A stretch of DNA of 64,000 nt, taken from contig NZ_CP194902.1 in the NCBI RefSeq assembly GCF_051027545.1, forward strand, positions 3,100,001 to 3,164,000. The letters run 5' to 3'. Position numbers and translations under genes: made by a program. This DNA is from Methylocaldum sp002005105. Lineage in GTDB: Bacteria; Pseudomonadota; Gammaproteobacteria; Methylococcales; Methylococcaceae. Numbering within the stretch: the stretch's first letter is position 1; every line of letters begins with the position of its first letter. A model generated the notes under the pieces. The model was not told where the DNA came from. It worked only from the letters and a program-made list of their open reading frames with translations, and searched no databases. This document shows positions 17,964 through 27,355 of the stretch, one piece after another.

Positions 17964-18896
17964 CTACGACAGCGGTTGAAGTCCCCGCAGGTTCCGGAAG
18001 CTGCTGGAACGTACGGTATCTAGGAAGTCCAGCATAAAGGCCGATGTCGCCATCGGCGCGGTGGTCGCCGCGTACAAGGCGCTCCACAGACCTTTTTTGC
18101 CGATCGGTTTTCCCAAGACGTAATCCCGCTCCAGATAGCTCTGAACCGTCCAGTTGGGCAAGGCCGCAATGCCGCGACGGCTGGCCACCAGTTGTAGGAT
18201 AGCCACCGTCAGTTCGGCGGTGCGCCGTTTCGGTTCTATTCCGACCGGCTTCAGGACCTTGCGCACGATGTCCAGCATGTCGTCCGGCACCGGATAGCTG
18301 ATCAGCGTTTCCGCGGCGAAATCTTCGGGTTTCAGGAAGGGTTTGGGCGCGAACGGATGCTGCCGCGACACCAAGCCGACGATTTCGAAACTGAACAGTG
18401 GATGAAAAGCAAGCCCCGAGCGGTGCTGCGGCTCGGAAACCACCACCAGTTCCGCGCGATTTTCCAGCAGTAGGGCCAACGGGTCGGTGTGGAAGCCCGA
18501 GACCAGATCCAGCTCGATTTCCGGCCAGTGCTCCCGGAATTGGTCCATGGCCGGCATGAGCCAATCGAAGCAGGTGTGACACTCCACCGCAATGCGGAGC
18601 TGCCCGGCTTCGCCCTGGGCGATGCGCGCGACGTCCCGCTCCGCATCTCCGACCAGTTTCATGACTGTTTCCGCCAGCGTATGCAGGCGCTGGCCCGCCG
18701 GCAAGAGCCGCAGCGGCTGGCTCTTGCGCTCGAACAGGCTGACGCCGTAGTGCTCCTCCAGCTGCTTGATCTGATGCGAGATCGCCGATTGGGAGAGATA
18801 TATCCGGGTCGCGGCTCGGGACAGGGTGCCGGTTTCCACCAGGGCCAGCAGGGTTTGCAAATGGCGCAGCTCCAAAATCGACTGAATCATGAACAA
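17964..18896 (-). CDS. metR: LysR-family regulator of methionine genes
   Basis: 310 residues: N-terminal winged helix-turn-helix (LELRHLQTLLALVETGTLSRAATRIYLSQSAISHQIKQLEE) and a substrate-binding-like effector domain. IAVECHTCFDWLMPAMDQF, ETLISYPV and ASRRGIAALPNWTVQSYLER closely follow MetR. In the family, homocysteine is the co-activator for metE. The gene is divergent from metE with 94 bases between the two starts. A second ATG two codons in is an equally possible start. Confidence 0.92.
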   Translation of the reverse strand: MFMIQSILELRHLQTLLALVETGTLSRAATRIYLSQSAISHQIKQLEEHYGVSLFERKSQPLRLLPAGQRLHTLAETVMKLVGDAERDVARIAQGEAGQLRIAVECHTCFDWLMPAMDQFREHWPEIELDLVSGFHTDPLALLLENRAELVVVSEPQHRSGLAFHPLFSFEIVGLVSRQHPFAPKPFLKPEDFAAETLISYPVPDDMLDIVRKVLKPVGIEPKRRTAELTVAILQLVASRRGIAALPNWTVQSYLERDYVLGKPIGKKGLWSALYAATTAPMATSAFMLDFLDTVRSSSFRNLRGLQPLS

Positions 18897-18990
18897 AATC
18901 GATGAAGTTTATGAAAAAGTTGAGTTTGAATAATAATCATCGCGAGCCGATCATGCCAGCTCCGAATCGACCTACAAGAGGAGCAGACTC
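18897..18990. promoter_or_regulatory. Divergent metR/metE control region
   Basis: This 94-base gap must hold both promoters. TGAAGTTTATGAA and TGAAAAAGTTGAG (about 18902-18930) resemble the MetR site pattern TGAA-N5-TTCA imperfectly. AGGAG before metE (18976-18983) is the ribosome site. The operator assignment is inference. Confidence 0.5.
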
Positions 18991-21288
18991 ATGGCGGTGA
19001 CGCATTCTTTGGGATTTCCCCGCATCGGGACTAAGCGCGAGTTGAAGCAGGCTCTGGAAGCTTACTGGACCGGCAAGATCGGTCTCTCGGATTTGAAGCA
19101 AACCGGCCGACAGTTGCGCGAACGGCATTGGAAACTCCAAGCCCGAGCCGGGATCGACCTGGTGCCGGTGGGCGATTTCGCCTATTACGATCAAATGCTG
19201 AACATGGCGGTATTGCTGGGAGCCGTTCCGGAACGCTTCGGTTTCGGCGACGAGCCTCCGGATCTCGACCGCTATTTCGAACTGGCCCGAGGTAGCAAGG
19301 ATCAGCCGGCCATGGAAATGACCAAGTGGTTCGACACCAACTACCACTATATCGTCCCGGAATTCCATCGCGACACGAGGTTCCGCCTGGGCGCGGAGTG
19401 GTTGTTCGAAGAGGTGGAGGAGGCCAAGGCTCTGAAACTCAATCCCAAGCCTGTGCTGATCGGTCCCTTGACCTATTTGTTTCTGGGCAAGGCGAAGGAA
19501 GAAGGGTTCGACCGGCTGGAATTACTGCCCCATCTGGTGCGGGTCTATGCGGAAATCCTCCGGAGACTTAAAGATCAAGGCGTCGCCTGGGTGCAGATGG
19601 ACGAGCCGGCCCTCGTGCTCGACCTGCCGCTGGATTGGCTCGCCGGCTATCGGGAGGCTTACCGCGCTCTGGCAGCGGCGGGGCCGAAAATTCTCCTCGC
19701 GACCTATTTCGATTCGGCGGCGGATCAGGCGAGTTTGCTGAAGGCGCTGCCGGTGGCTGGATTGCATATCGATGCCGTCAGAGCGCCGGATCAGGTGCCG
19801 GTTTTCGTCGACGGGTATCCTTCGGACAAAATTCTGTCGCTGGGGCTCATCGACGGCCGCAACATCTGGCGTACCGACCTCAGACGCACGCTGGCGCTGG
19901 CCGAAACCGCCCGTGCCGAGTTGGGCAAGCGGCTGTGGCTGGCGCCGAGCTGTTCACTGCTCCACGTACCGGTAGACGTGGAGCCGGAGTCCGAACTGGA
20001 TCCAGAGATCAAAGACTGGTTGGCCTTTGCCGTGCAGAAGCTCGATGAGCTGGCGATCATGGACAAAGGCTTGCGGCTGGGCGTGGATGCCATCCGGACC
20101 GAACTGGAAGCCCAGGATCGGGTGTTGCAGAACCGGGCGACGTCACCGCGGATTCACAATCCGGCGGTCGGGGCCCGTCTCGACCAGTTGACCGAAGCGG
20201 ATTTTCGGCGTTACTCGCCCTTTCCCGAACGGATCCCATTGCAGCAGAAAAGGCTGCGGCTGCCTGTCTTTCCGACCACCACGATCGGTTCCTTCCCGCA
20301 GACGCCGGACATCCGCAAGGCCCGCGCCGATTACCGCAACGGGGAGCTGAACGACGCCCTGTACCGGGAAACCATGCGCAAAGCCATACGCGAAGCCGTG
20401 CACAAACAGGAAGCGCTCGGGTTGGATCTCTTGGTGCATGGAGAAGTCGAGCGCAACGATATGGTGGAGTATTTCGGCGAGCAACTGGAGGGTTTCGTCT
20501 TCACCCGGCAGGGTTGGGTGCAGAGTTACGGCTCCCGTTGCGTCAAGCCGCCGATCATCGTGGGCGACGTGTCAAGGCCGAAGCCCATGACCGTGGAATG
20601 GATCGCCTATGCCCAGAAGCAGACCCGAAAGCCGGTTAAAGGCATGCTGACCGGTCCGGTGACTATCCTGCAATGGTCCTTCGTACGAGATGATCAGTCC
20701 CGAGCTACCACTGCTCTGCAAATCGCCTTGGCCATTCGCGACGAAGTCGACGACCTGGAGCAAGCGGGCGTCGCGGCCATCCAGATCGACGAACCTGCTA
20801 TTCGGGAAGGTTTGCCGCTTAAGCGGCGGGACCGGAACGGCTATCTGGATTGGGCGGTAAAAGCGTTTCGCCTGGCTTCATCCGGCGTGGCGGACGATAC
20901 CCAGATCCACACCCATATGTGCTACTCGGAATTCAGCGACATTTTGCCGGCCATCGCCGATCTGGACGCGGACGTGATCACCATCGAAACCTCCCGCTCC
21001 GACATGGATTTGCTGACCGCTTTCCGCGATTTCCGTTATCCCAACGACATCGGCCCCGGTATCTACGACATTCACTCTCCCCGCATACCGGACAAAGAGG
21101 AGATGCTGCGCCTTCTGGAAAAAGCGTGCGAGGCCATTTCTCCGGAACGGCTCTGGGTCAATCCCGACTGCGGACTCAAGACGCGCGGATGGCCGGAGGC
21201 GGAGCAAACCCTGGCTCATATGGTCGAGGCGGCAAGAACTTTGCGTCGAAGATGGGCGCCAGCGGTTGAAGATCGACTTCATTCGTGA
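18991..21288 (+). CDS. metE: Cobalamin-independent methionine synthase
   Basis: 765 residues, usual length. Transfers a methyl group from 5-methyltetrahydropteroyltriglutamate to homocysteine in the cytosol. The N-terminal barrel starts HSLGFPRIGTKRELKQALE. The C-terminal catalytic barrel shows TTTIGSFPQT, HGEVERNDMVEYFGE, QIDEPAIREGLPLK and the zinc/homocysteine motif HTHMCYSEF, with WVNPDCGLKTRGW near the end. metR lies divergent upstream. Confidence 0.98.
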   Translation: MAVTHSLGFPRIGTKRELKQALEAYWTGKIGLSDLKQTGRQLRERHWKLQARAGIDLVPVGDFAYYDQMLNMAVLLGAVPERFGFGDEPPDLDRYFELARGSKDQPAMEMTKWFDTNYHYIVPEFHRDTRFRLGAEWLFEEVEEAKALKLNPKPVLIGPLTYLFLGKAKEEGFDRLELLPHLVRVYAEILRRLKDQGVAWVQMDEPALVLDLPLDWLAGYREAYRALAAAGPKILLATYFDSAADQASLLKALPVAGLHIDAVRAPDQVPVFVDGYPSDKILSLGLIDGRNIWRTDLRRTLALAETARAELGKRLWLAPSCSLLHVPVDVEPESELDPEIKDWLAFAVQKLDELAIMDKGLRLGVDAIRTELEAQDRVLQNRATSPRIHNPAVGARLDQLTEADFRRYSPFPERIPLQQKRLRLPVFPTTTIGSFPQTPDIRKARADYRNGELNDALYRETMRKAIREAVHKQEALGLDLLVHGEVERNDMVEYFGEQLEGFVFTRQGWVQSYGSRCVKPPIIVGDVSRPKPMTVEWIAYAQKQTRKPVKGMLTGPVTILQWSFVRDDQSRATTALQIALAIRDEVDDLEQAGVAAIQIDEPAIREGLPLKRRDRNGYLDWAVKAFRLASSGVADDTQIHTHMCYSEFSDILPAIADLDADVITIETSRSDMDLLTAFRDFRYPNDIGPGIYDIHSPRIPDKEEMLRLLEKACEAISPERLWVNPDCGLKTRGWPEAEQTLAHMVEAARTLRRRWAPAVEDRLHS

Positions 21289-21785
21289 GGCGATCCGATT
21301 ACCGATCAAACGCGCCGTCGGTTCCGAACCATCCGGATCACTTTGACGAGCGCTATGGCCCGTGCCACCGGGCTGCCTACAGTCAGCCGGGAAACCGCCT
21401 TGAGCAACTGTCCGGCGACGAAGATGCGGGTTGCCGTCCGTGCCCAGCGGGGAAATCGCGACGAGGAAGAAATTTGGATCATGGCTGCGCGTGCACGTTC
21501 GCGGGAAAGCCACTGAGTGATGACGGGCTGAACCTCCGTGTTCCCGCCGACTTCGGCGAGCCCGAGTGGCCTCCCACCCGTTGACCCCCGTCATCACTCA
21601 GTGCTGATACTCGCCATCCGTGGAGACGTCCAGAAGACCGCTATTCCCTTGGCTCTCTGGGACGAAACATCCCGTTTCGCACTCGGCGCATCAATCCGCG
21701 CGTCCCGCGGGTTATGGCGGATGTCCGAGCCGAGTGGCAGGTATTAGATCGCTCGGAATAGGTTAAGACAATACGTGGGGTTACC
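21289..21785. other. Intergenic with a 17-bp inverted repeat
   Basis: No convincing gene in 497 bases. The main structure is the perfect 17-bp inverted repeat listed separately at 21511-21603. Short frames on the plus strand have no recognisable product. Confidence 0.6.
21511..21603. repeat. 93-base stem-loop with perfect 17-bp arms
   Basis: CACTGAGTGATGACGGG (21511-21527) and its exact complement CCCGTCATCACTCAGTG (21587-21603) enclose 59 bases. No U-run follows, so it is not a simple terminator. It could be a miniature element or a folded RNA. Confidence 0.8.
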
Positions 21786-22158
21786 TAGCCCGCATTTCTC
21801 ATACCCTCCAATCGCAAACGGTCGCTTTAGCCGCGACCCTTCCAATCGCAAACGGTTATCCGGGGAAGGGGCTGGCCGGGAGCGCCGGAGCCGCCCTTCC
21901 TACTGCGGACGCCGATCCGCTCGCCGTGACGCGCCGTCCGGCTCCGCGCCAAGTTCGGGGTGGCCTTCCTTGGCCACCCGCTCGGAGAAGCCCTTCACGC
22001 CGGCTCGACGTCGTATCGTAGGTCGGCAATCCTTTCCCGACACACGCTCGTCGGCAAAGGATTGCCGACCTACAACGACACCGTCACTCAGTCCGTGCGG
22101 CGCGCCACAGCGGCGTCTCGACGCCCTCGCTACGAAGGGGTATGAGAAATGCGGGCTA
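21786..22158. mobile_element. TA-flanked inverted-repeat element with GCCCGCATTTCTCA ends
   Basis: Perfect 21-bp terminal inverted repeats (21786-21806 and 22138-22158) that begin TA and then GCCCGCATTTCTCA. The 373-bp interior holds CCAATCGCAAACGG units at 21808 and 21842 and a GTAGGTCGG palindrome (22018-22073). It also has a right arm, GTGCGGCGCGCCACAGCGG (near 22092-22110), which recurs near 56461. No transposase. A related copy is at 55711-56526. Confidence 0.8.
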
Positions 22159-22244
22159 ACCGAGTTTTCCTAGGCCGTGATCGAAGCGGCGGTTTGCAGA
22201 TGATGCGATTCGGATACTCGCCGTATCTTGCGAAAATCGCTAGC

Positions 22245-22631
22245 TTAGGTGGACATTTCGGCGGTCCAGGACTCGTATTCAGCAAGTTGTTGCTCGACCA
22301 GAAGCAGGCAAACGCTCAACATCAGCGCATCGTCCGTGTAGCCCAGAATCGGGATGACGTCCGGGATGAGATCGACCGGACTCAAGACGTAGAGGAGGGC
22401 GGCGACAATCGCCGAGAGCGCATACCAGGGGATTTGGCGATAGGTGCCGTTCCGATAGTCCCGCACCAGTGCGATCATCAGTTTGACGTCCCGCAGGAAA
22501 CGGCCGAGCGGACCTTTGGATTCGAACGTCCGCTTTATGTCGTCGGCCTTTTCGATCACTCGCTTGATATCGCTCTCGGTGAGCTTTTTGGCGTCGGCGT
22601 TCAGCCGTTCTTTAATCTTTTGTCTCAACAT
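22245..22631 (-). CDS. YkvA-family (DUF1232) membrane protein
   Basis: 128 residues. The C-terminal half is the DUF1232 signature, WYALSAIVAALLYVLSPVDLIPDVIPILGYTDDALML, which forms a short hydrophobic segment with conserved PVDLIPD. The N-terminal half is a charged helix. No biochemical function is known for the family. It stands alone between repeats. Confidence 0.85.
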   Translation of the reverse strand: MLRQKIKERLNADAKKLTESDIKRVIEKADDIKRTFESKGPLGRFLRDVKLMIALVRDYRNGTYRQIPWYALSAIVAALLYVLSPVDLIPDVIPILGYTDDALMLSVCLLLVEQQLAEYESWTAEMST

Positions 22632-22981
22632 TGGTTTTTCCTCTCAAGGAAATTCGAGGACCTTTGATCGCGGTTTCACACGATCAGCGGCAGGTCTAAT
22701 TTACGCTCTCCGTGTGTGCTCCGCAGCAATCTTTGGCGTATTTTCCGGTTTGTTCGATCACGGGATGACGGGAACGCCTGTGAGCGTTCGAAAGGTGCGG
22801 GATGAGCCGGGAGCGAAGTGGCAAGTGTGGCTATCTTGTCGGATGCTGCCGGCTGGCTGTGCCGTAACTCAGTGCCTGAAGAGCATGGTGACGAATATCC
22901 GCTCGCTACATCTGGCGAGCGCCGGAGGCGGATGACGGCCCCGGCGCCCGTGCCGATTCGATTACTCTTGCAAGTAGAATC
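22632..22981. other. Intergenic, no gene seen
   Basis: 350 bases between two minus-strand genes. No reading frame with recognisable coding character, no RNA gene and none of the repeat families of this window. Confidence 0.55.
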
Positions 22982-23347
22982 TCAGTACTCCCAATGAGTC
23001 AATAACAAATAAATGGCGACGGTCATCACAACCACAACGAAAGCCAAAATTGCCAATATACCCGTTCCGCATGCCAGAAGGGTGAAGGAGAATTTCCATG
23101 CGGCAAAGACGTTTCCCATGCATTCGAGCGCCGATAGCATGGCCATGAGTATCGCGAAGATGACAATCCACTTCGCCGTGTAGCCTGGCAGGTAAACCCG
23201 CTTGGATCGGTTGCGGCGGTATGCTGCAGCGCGCTCCAGGAAGGAGCCCACATTTACGTTTTCAAAGATCCAGAGCGGCCACAGATACAAATAAAGGAGA
23301 CAGGAGAGAGACCTGTCGTTCCGGATATTCGATACGTCGATATTCAT
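22982..23347 (-). CDS. Hypothetical membrane protein
   Basis: 121 residues, not recognised. It has an N-terminal hydrophobic stretch (CLLYLYLWPLWIF), then a basic loop (AAYRRNRSKRVYLPGY). Two hydrophobic helices follow (KWIVIFAILMAMLSALECMG and GTGILAILAFVVVVMTVAIYLLL). ATG 23347 follows GGAGGTG at 8 bases, which favours it over the ATG five codons upstream. The ribosome site and membrane pattern argue for a real gene. Confidence 0.6.
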   Translation of the reverse strand: MNIDVSNIRNDRSLSCLLYLYLWPLWIFENVNVGSFLERAAAYRRNRSKRVYLPGYTAKWIVIFAILMAMLSALECMGNVFAAWKFSFTLLACGTGILAILAFVVVVMTVAIYLLLTHWEY

Positions 23348-23586
23348 TCTGCGCACCTCCATGATCGTTCAGACTCTCTGCCGCTAAATATATTTCATCT
23401 GGTGGTCCGCGGTAGAGCGGAATGGCGAAGCGGTTCCGCTGCGAATGACATTTCGGACGGCCTAGTGCGCGAGACCGAATCCCCCGGCACCAGCCGACGA
23501 TCGGGAACGTGCCCTCAGATCGCGATTTTTGCCTAGGATGCTCGTCTAACAGAGATTGATGTGGATGTCAGACAAGGACAGGAATC

Positions 23587-25233
23587 ATGCCGCTTCGGTT
23601 CGAAATCTCACTCAGGAATCCGCTGCACTTGGCCTTAGTCCTGTGCGTCCTAGCGGTCAGCGGTGGTGTTGTCGGTTCGATGTCCGAGCCGTCGATCCAG
23701 TGGGGCGAGTGTCCCGATTACCCGGAATTTAAGGATGTTGCAGCGGAATGCGCCTTCATTCCGGTACCGCTCAGATACTCGAATCCCGGCAGAACGATTC
23801 CGATATTCGTTGCGCGAGTGCGGGGCAGCGCGCCGGAAACCGAAAAGCGCGGACAGTTATGGTTTGTCACCGGCGGGCCGGGCGCATCGGCCATCGGGTT
23901 CGCGCAACAGTCTCAATCCTTTGCGGAACTGCGCCCGGAATGGGACTACTACATCTTCGAGCAGCGCGGCATCGGCAATTCGGCGCCGCTCTACTGTGCC
24001 GCCGCGGCTGACGAGGCGATCGTTGCGCCCGAGGATGCGCTGGACTGCCTGGCCGAGTTGCGCCGAGCTTGGCCGGAGGGTATCGAGGATTTTACCGTCA
24101 CCAACACCGCACGTGATCTCGCTCACATCATCGACCGGCTACGTCCGCCCGGTTGGGAAGTGGTAGTGTACGGCGTCTCCTACGGCACGTATTTGGTGCA
24201 GCGGTACTTGGCCCTGCGCGGTGAGCAGCCCGATGCGGTAATTCTCGATTCGATCGTCGCAGCCGGGTACGAAGCGTACGACACGATTGAACGCGGTACC
24301 AATGCGGCGGCACGAATGGTGATGGACCGCTGCGCGAAGGACGCCGACTGCCGTCGGCGCCTGGCCGGCATCGCCGCCGATCCGTGGACCGCTCTCGGCG
24401 TGACTTTCGCGCGCCTCGATCAGGGGCAACTGTGCCCGGAGTTGCAGGCGCGACTGGATTCGCCCCTAACCCGTTCCTATTTACGCAGTTTATTCGGTAC
24501 GATGATTGAGAGGGCCGACCTGCGAGGATTGATGCCGGCCGTGGTGTTACGGCTGAATCGCTGTGTTCCGGACGACGTTATGGCACTGGAACATCTGATC
24601 CGATCACTCTCTTCGGAGTCGCTCTTTTCGGCGGCGGATTCGGAAGCGCCCGCGGCCGATCCGGGACCTGGCTTCGTACCTTACGAACAGGTGAAGTACT
24701 CGGCACCCCTTAGTTCGCACATCACGCTTTCGGAGCTGTGGGAAGGTACTTCTTTCGCGCAAATCATGAACGAAGCGGAGGGATTCTACGCATGGTTGAA
24801 CGTGGCGCCCTCGCTGGCTCTATTGGCCGATGCGCAGGTCTGGCCGGCGTACCGCGATCCATTGAGCGATCTGCACGCTAACACGCGAGCCCCCGCGTTG
24901 ATGCTCAACAGCGATATCGACTCGAATACTCCCCTGGCCGAAGCCATACCGATTCGAGAGGACTTGAATGGCCCCAATCAGCGGTTCGTCACAGTGCCCG
25001 ACGCCGGGCACGTCGTGATTTTGAATTCGCTTATGGCTGGCGCCAAAGGCGATAAACCGGCTGATCATTGCGGGACACGCGTGATGCTCTCCTTCCTCGA
25101 TGATCCGTACGGTGAGCCGGACACGAGCTGCATCTCGGGCGTGGAACGGCTGAGTTTCGATGCCGCAAATTCGAGGAATCGCAAGAGCAGCCTCCAATAC
25201 TTGGGCCGGAAGGACATGTGGTCCGCAAAATAA
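23587..25233 (+). CDS. Exported alpha/beta hydrolase, tripeptidyl-aminopeptidase-like
   Basis: 548 residues with an N-terminal signal sequence (LALVLCVLAVSGGVVG), so probably periplasmic or secreted. The hydrolase core shows FVTGGPGASAIGF (oxyanion region), the nucleophile elbow GVSYG with Ser198, a C-terminal TAP-like lid, the acid in LMLNSDIDSNTP and the His in PDAGHVVI. These are the features of the SCO7095/TAP serine peptidase group (S33-like), which remove N-terminal peptides or act as proline iminopeptidases. Substrate unknown. Confidence 0.85.
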   Translation: MPLRFEISLRNPLHLALVLCVLAVSGGVVGSMSEPSIQWGECPDYPEFKDVAAECAFIPVPLRYSNPGRTIPIFVARVRGSAPETEKRGQLWFVTGGPGASAIGFAQQSQSFAELRPEWDYYIFEQRGIGNSAPLYCAAAADEAIVAPEDALDCLAELRRAWPEGIEDFTVTNTARDLAHIIDRLRPPGWEVVVYGVSYGTYLVQRYLALRGEQPDAVILDSIVAAGYEAYDTIERGTNAAARMVMDRCAKDADCRRRLAGIAADPWTALGVTFARLDQGQLCPELQARLDSPLTRSYLRSLFGTMIERADLRGLMPAVVLRLNRCVPDDVMALEHLIRSLSSESLFSAADSEAPAADPGPGFVPYEQVKYSAPLSSHITLSELWEGTSFAQIMNEAEGFYAWLNVAPSLALLADAQVWPAYRDPLSDLHANTRAPALMLNSDIDSNTPLAEAIPIREDLNGPNQRFVTVPDAGHVVILNSLMAGAKGDKPADHCGTRVMLSFLDDPYGEPDTSCISGVERLSFDAANSRNRKSSLQYLGRKDMWSAK

Positions 25234-25313
25234 GCGTCGCGGAAGTTTTGCTTGACGGCATGCGTCGCCACGAGCCTAGGATTCCGGGGTTCCGATCGGC
25301 CGAAAACCCCCTC

Positions 25314-25724
25314 TCATTGCTGGACGGTCACGAACGACAGCTTGCCTATCCCGGAACGCTGGGCGCTGGCCATGACCTTGGCCACGGCATCGAACACTGC
25401 CGCCCGATCGGCCTGGAGCTGGATGCCGATCTCGGGATCGCGCTCCTGTAGGGCTTTCAACTCGGCCTCCAAGGATTCCAGCGGCACCGGACGGTCGTCC
25501 AGCATCGGCTGTCCCTCCGCGTTCACGCTGAGGATGGCGATGTGTTGGTCCGGTGCCGGTTCGGTTTGCTCGGTCTTGGGCAATTTGACCCGAACCACCT
25601 GGGTCAGCAGCGGCGCCGTGACGATGAACACCACCAGAAGCACCAACATCACATCCACCAGAGGCGTGACGTTGATCTCGCTCATTTCGCCGCCGTCGTC
25701 GTCATTGGGCAATTGTATGGCCAT
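25314..25724 (-). CDS. exbD: ExbD-family protein, second system
   Basis: 136 residues, single membrane helix with the conserved aspartate (SEINVTPLVDVMLVLLVVFIV) and a periplasmic domain ending GKLSFVTVQQ. It overlaps the upstream exbB by 23 bases, so the two are made together. This is a second Ton-type motor in the window, distinct in sequence from the one at 2796-3970. Confidence 0.93.
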   Translation of the reverse strand: MAIQLPNDDDGGEMSEINVTPLVDVMLVLLVVFIVTAPLLTQVVRVKLPKTEQTEPAPDQHIAILSVNAEGQPMLDDRPVPLESLEAELKALQERDPEIGIQLQADRAAVFDAVAKVMASAQRSGIGKLSFVTVQQ

Positions 25725-26391
25725 GTTCGGTCACCGTTTGTTGGATCAGATGGTCTTGGATTGTCGCGTGCAGGAACTCGCTGGCAAAGTGGTCCAGTGC
25801 GATGACGATGCGCCGGTTCTGACGCAGGAAGAAGTTGTAGGCGATCACTGCCGGAATCGCCACGGCAATGCCCAAGGCGGTCGCGATCAACGCCTCGCCG
25901 ATGGGGCCGGCCACCACTTCCAGACTGGCCGAACCCTTGGCGCCGATGTCCTTGAGGGCGTGCATGATGCCCCATACCGTGCCGAACAGGCCGACGAACG
26001 GCGCCGTGCTGCCGATGCTGGCTAGCCAGCCGAGACCGGCGTCCATCCGGGCCTTCTCCTTTTGAATCTGCAAACGCATGGCGCGTTCGATCAGGTCATG
26101 CCAGGCTTCATGCTTATCGGCGCGGAAGGCCAGTTGTACCTTGGCCTGCGCCAGGGTCTTCAGCCCGGTCTGCTGCACCCGGGCGAGCTGAGCCGCGCCG
26201 TGGCTTACCGATTCTTGATCGATACCGAGCTCCGAGCCGTTCCTGACAATTTTCAGAAAGCTATGGTTGCGCAGCTTGTTCAAACCGAGTTCCCCCGCTT
26301 TCAGCAGAATCACGCTCCAGGTCAGCAGAGAAAAACAGCCGAGCATGCACAGAGTGCCGTCGACAATGGCGGTTTCCGATAGGTTAAACAT
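25702..26391 (-). CDS. exbB: ExbB-family proton channel, second system
   Basis: 229 residues with three membrane segments: MLGCFSLLTWSVILLKAGEL at the N terminus, WLASIGSTAPFVGLFGTVWGIMHAL, and GPIGEALIATALGIAVAIPAVIAYNFF. The MotA/TolQ/ExbB pore motif is intact. The tonB of this system lies 215 bases upstream on the same strand. No adjacent receptor is present, so its client receptor is elsewhere. Confidence 0.93.
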   Translation of the reverse strand: MFNLSETAIVDGTLCMLGCFSLLTWSVILLKAGELGLNKLRNHSFLKIVRNGSELGIDQESVSHGAAQLARVQQTGLKTLAQAKVQLAFRADKHEAWHDLIERAMRLQIQKEKARMDAGLGWLASIGSTAPFVGLFGTVWGIMHALKDIGAKGSASLEVVAGPIGEALIATALGIAVAIPAVIAYNFFLRQNRRIVIALDHFASEFLHATIQDHLIQQTVTEHGHTIAQ

Positions 26392-26605
26392 GATCTCCTC
26401 TCGCGTTTAAGATTGTGATTTCGTTTGTTTCGCGCGGTTGTGGGCCGCACGGTTTCTGCGCCCTCGTGCCTGTCGCAACTTCGCCGCACAGCATCACTCA
26501 CCGATCAGTCCCGAACGATGGTTAAGGCGGGCGACGGCCGACCGTCAAAGACAAAGCTCTGCCCGACGCGCCTAGCCACCTAACGAAACGTTCCTCTCAT
26601 CCGGG

Positions 26606-27355
26606 TCATTCCAATTGGAACTCGATGGGCACGGTAACCCAACTTGCCTGCGCGACATCACCGCGCTTGGCGGGCACGAAGCGCCATTTTTTCACCGCCT
26701 CGAGGGCTGCTTCGTCCAATACGTCGTGGCCGCTCGATCGTTGCACCGACACCTCGCCGCAGCGGCCGTCGGCGGTAACGTAGACCCGCAGCAGGACCAG
26801 GCCTTCCCAGTGTCGGCGGCGCGCGATGCCCGGATAAACCGGTTTCGGATTGTTCAGATAGTTGGCGTTCGAACTGGCCGGCGTATAGGTGTCGTTGCGC
26901 GGAGCAGCGGCACGGTCTTGGGGCGGTGCGGAAGGTGCCGCCGGTGCTGGCGGTGCGGTGTCCGCTTGTTCCTGCTTTTGCGGCTCGACCTGTTTGACCG
27001 CGGAATCCTTGCGCACCGGTTTCGGTTTGGGTTTTTTCACCGGCTTGGGATCGGGTTTCTTCGCTTCCTTCGGAGGTGTCGGCGGGGACGGTACGGTCGG
27101 CTGGGTCACCGCCGGTGCGGGAGGCGCGGACAGAACCATGTCGATCATCGGCAGCGGCGCGGCTTCGGTGAAGGGCACAGGTTCCGGGCGGGCGAGATAC
27201 CAGAAGAAAAGCAAACCGTGCAGTACGGCGGCCAATCCGGCGGCGGCAGCCACCGCGAGCGGTCGCTTCCAGGTGGCGGGGATTTCAGCCATCGTGACCG
27301 GCGTACCTCCGGGACCATCGAACGGCGGGTCCCCGGAAAAGAAATATGTGCTCAT
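26606..27355 (-). CDS. tonB: TonB-family energy transducer, second system
   Basis: 249 residues: membrane anchor at about 32-50 (AVAAAAGLAAVLHGLLFFWYL), a Pro/Lys spacer (PKPVKKPKPKPVRK) and a C-terminal TonB domain (NPKPVYPGIARRRHWEGLVLLRV, ALEAVKKWRFVPA). I take ATG 27355 because it overlaps the stop of the small upstream gene (ATGA); an ATG at 27295, 12 bases after GGAGGT, is the alternative. Confidence 0.9.
   Translation of the reverse strand: MSTYFFSGDPPFDGPGGTPVTMAEIPATWKRPLAVAAAAGLAAVLHGLLFFWYLARPEPVPFTEAAPLPMIDMVLSAPPAPAVTQPTVPSPPTPPKEAKKPDPKPVKKPKPKPVRKDSAVKQVEPQKQEQADTAPPAPAAPSAPPQDRAAAPRNDTYTPASSNANYLNNPKPVYPGIARRRHWEGLVLLRVYVTADGRCGEVSVQRSSGHDVLDEAALEAVKKWRFVPAKRGDVAQASWVTVPIEFQLE

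Noticed and set aside
21285..21597. Open frames after metE on both strands
   Set aside because: No ribosome site, no recognisable product, and one crosses the end of metE in antisense.
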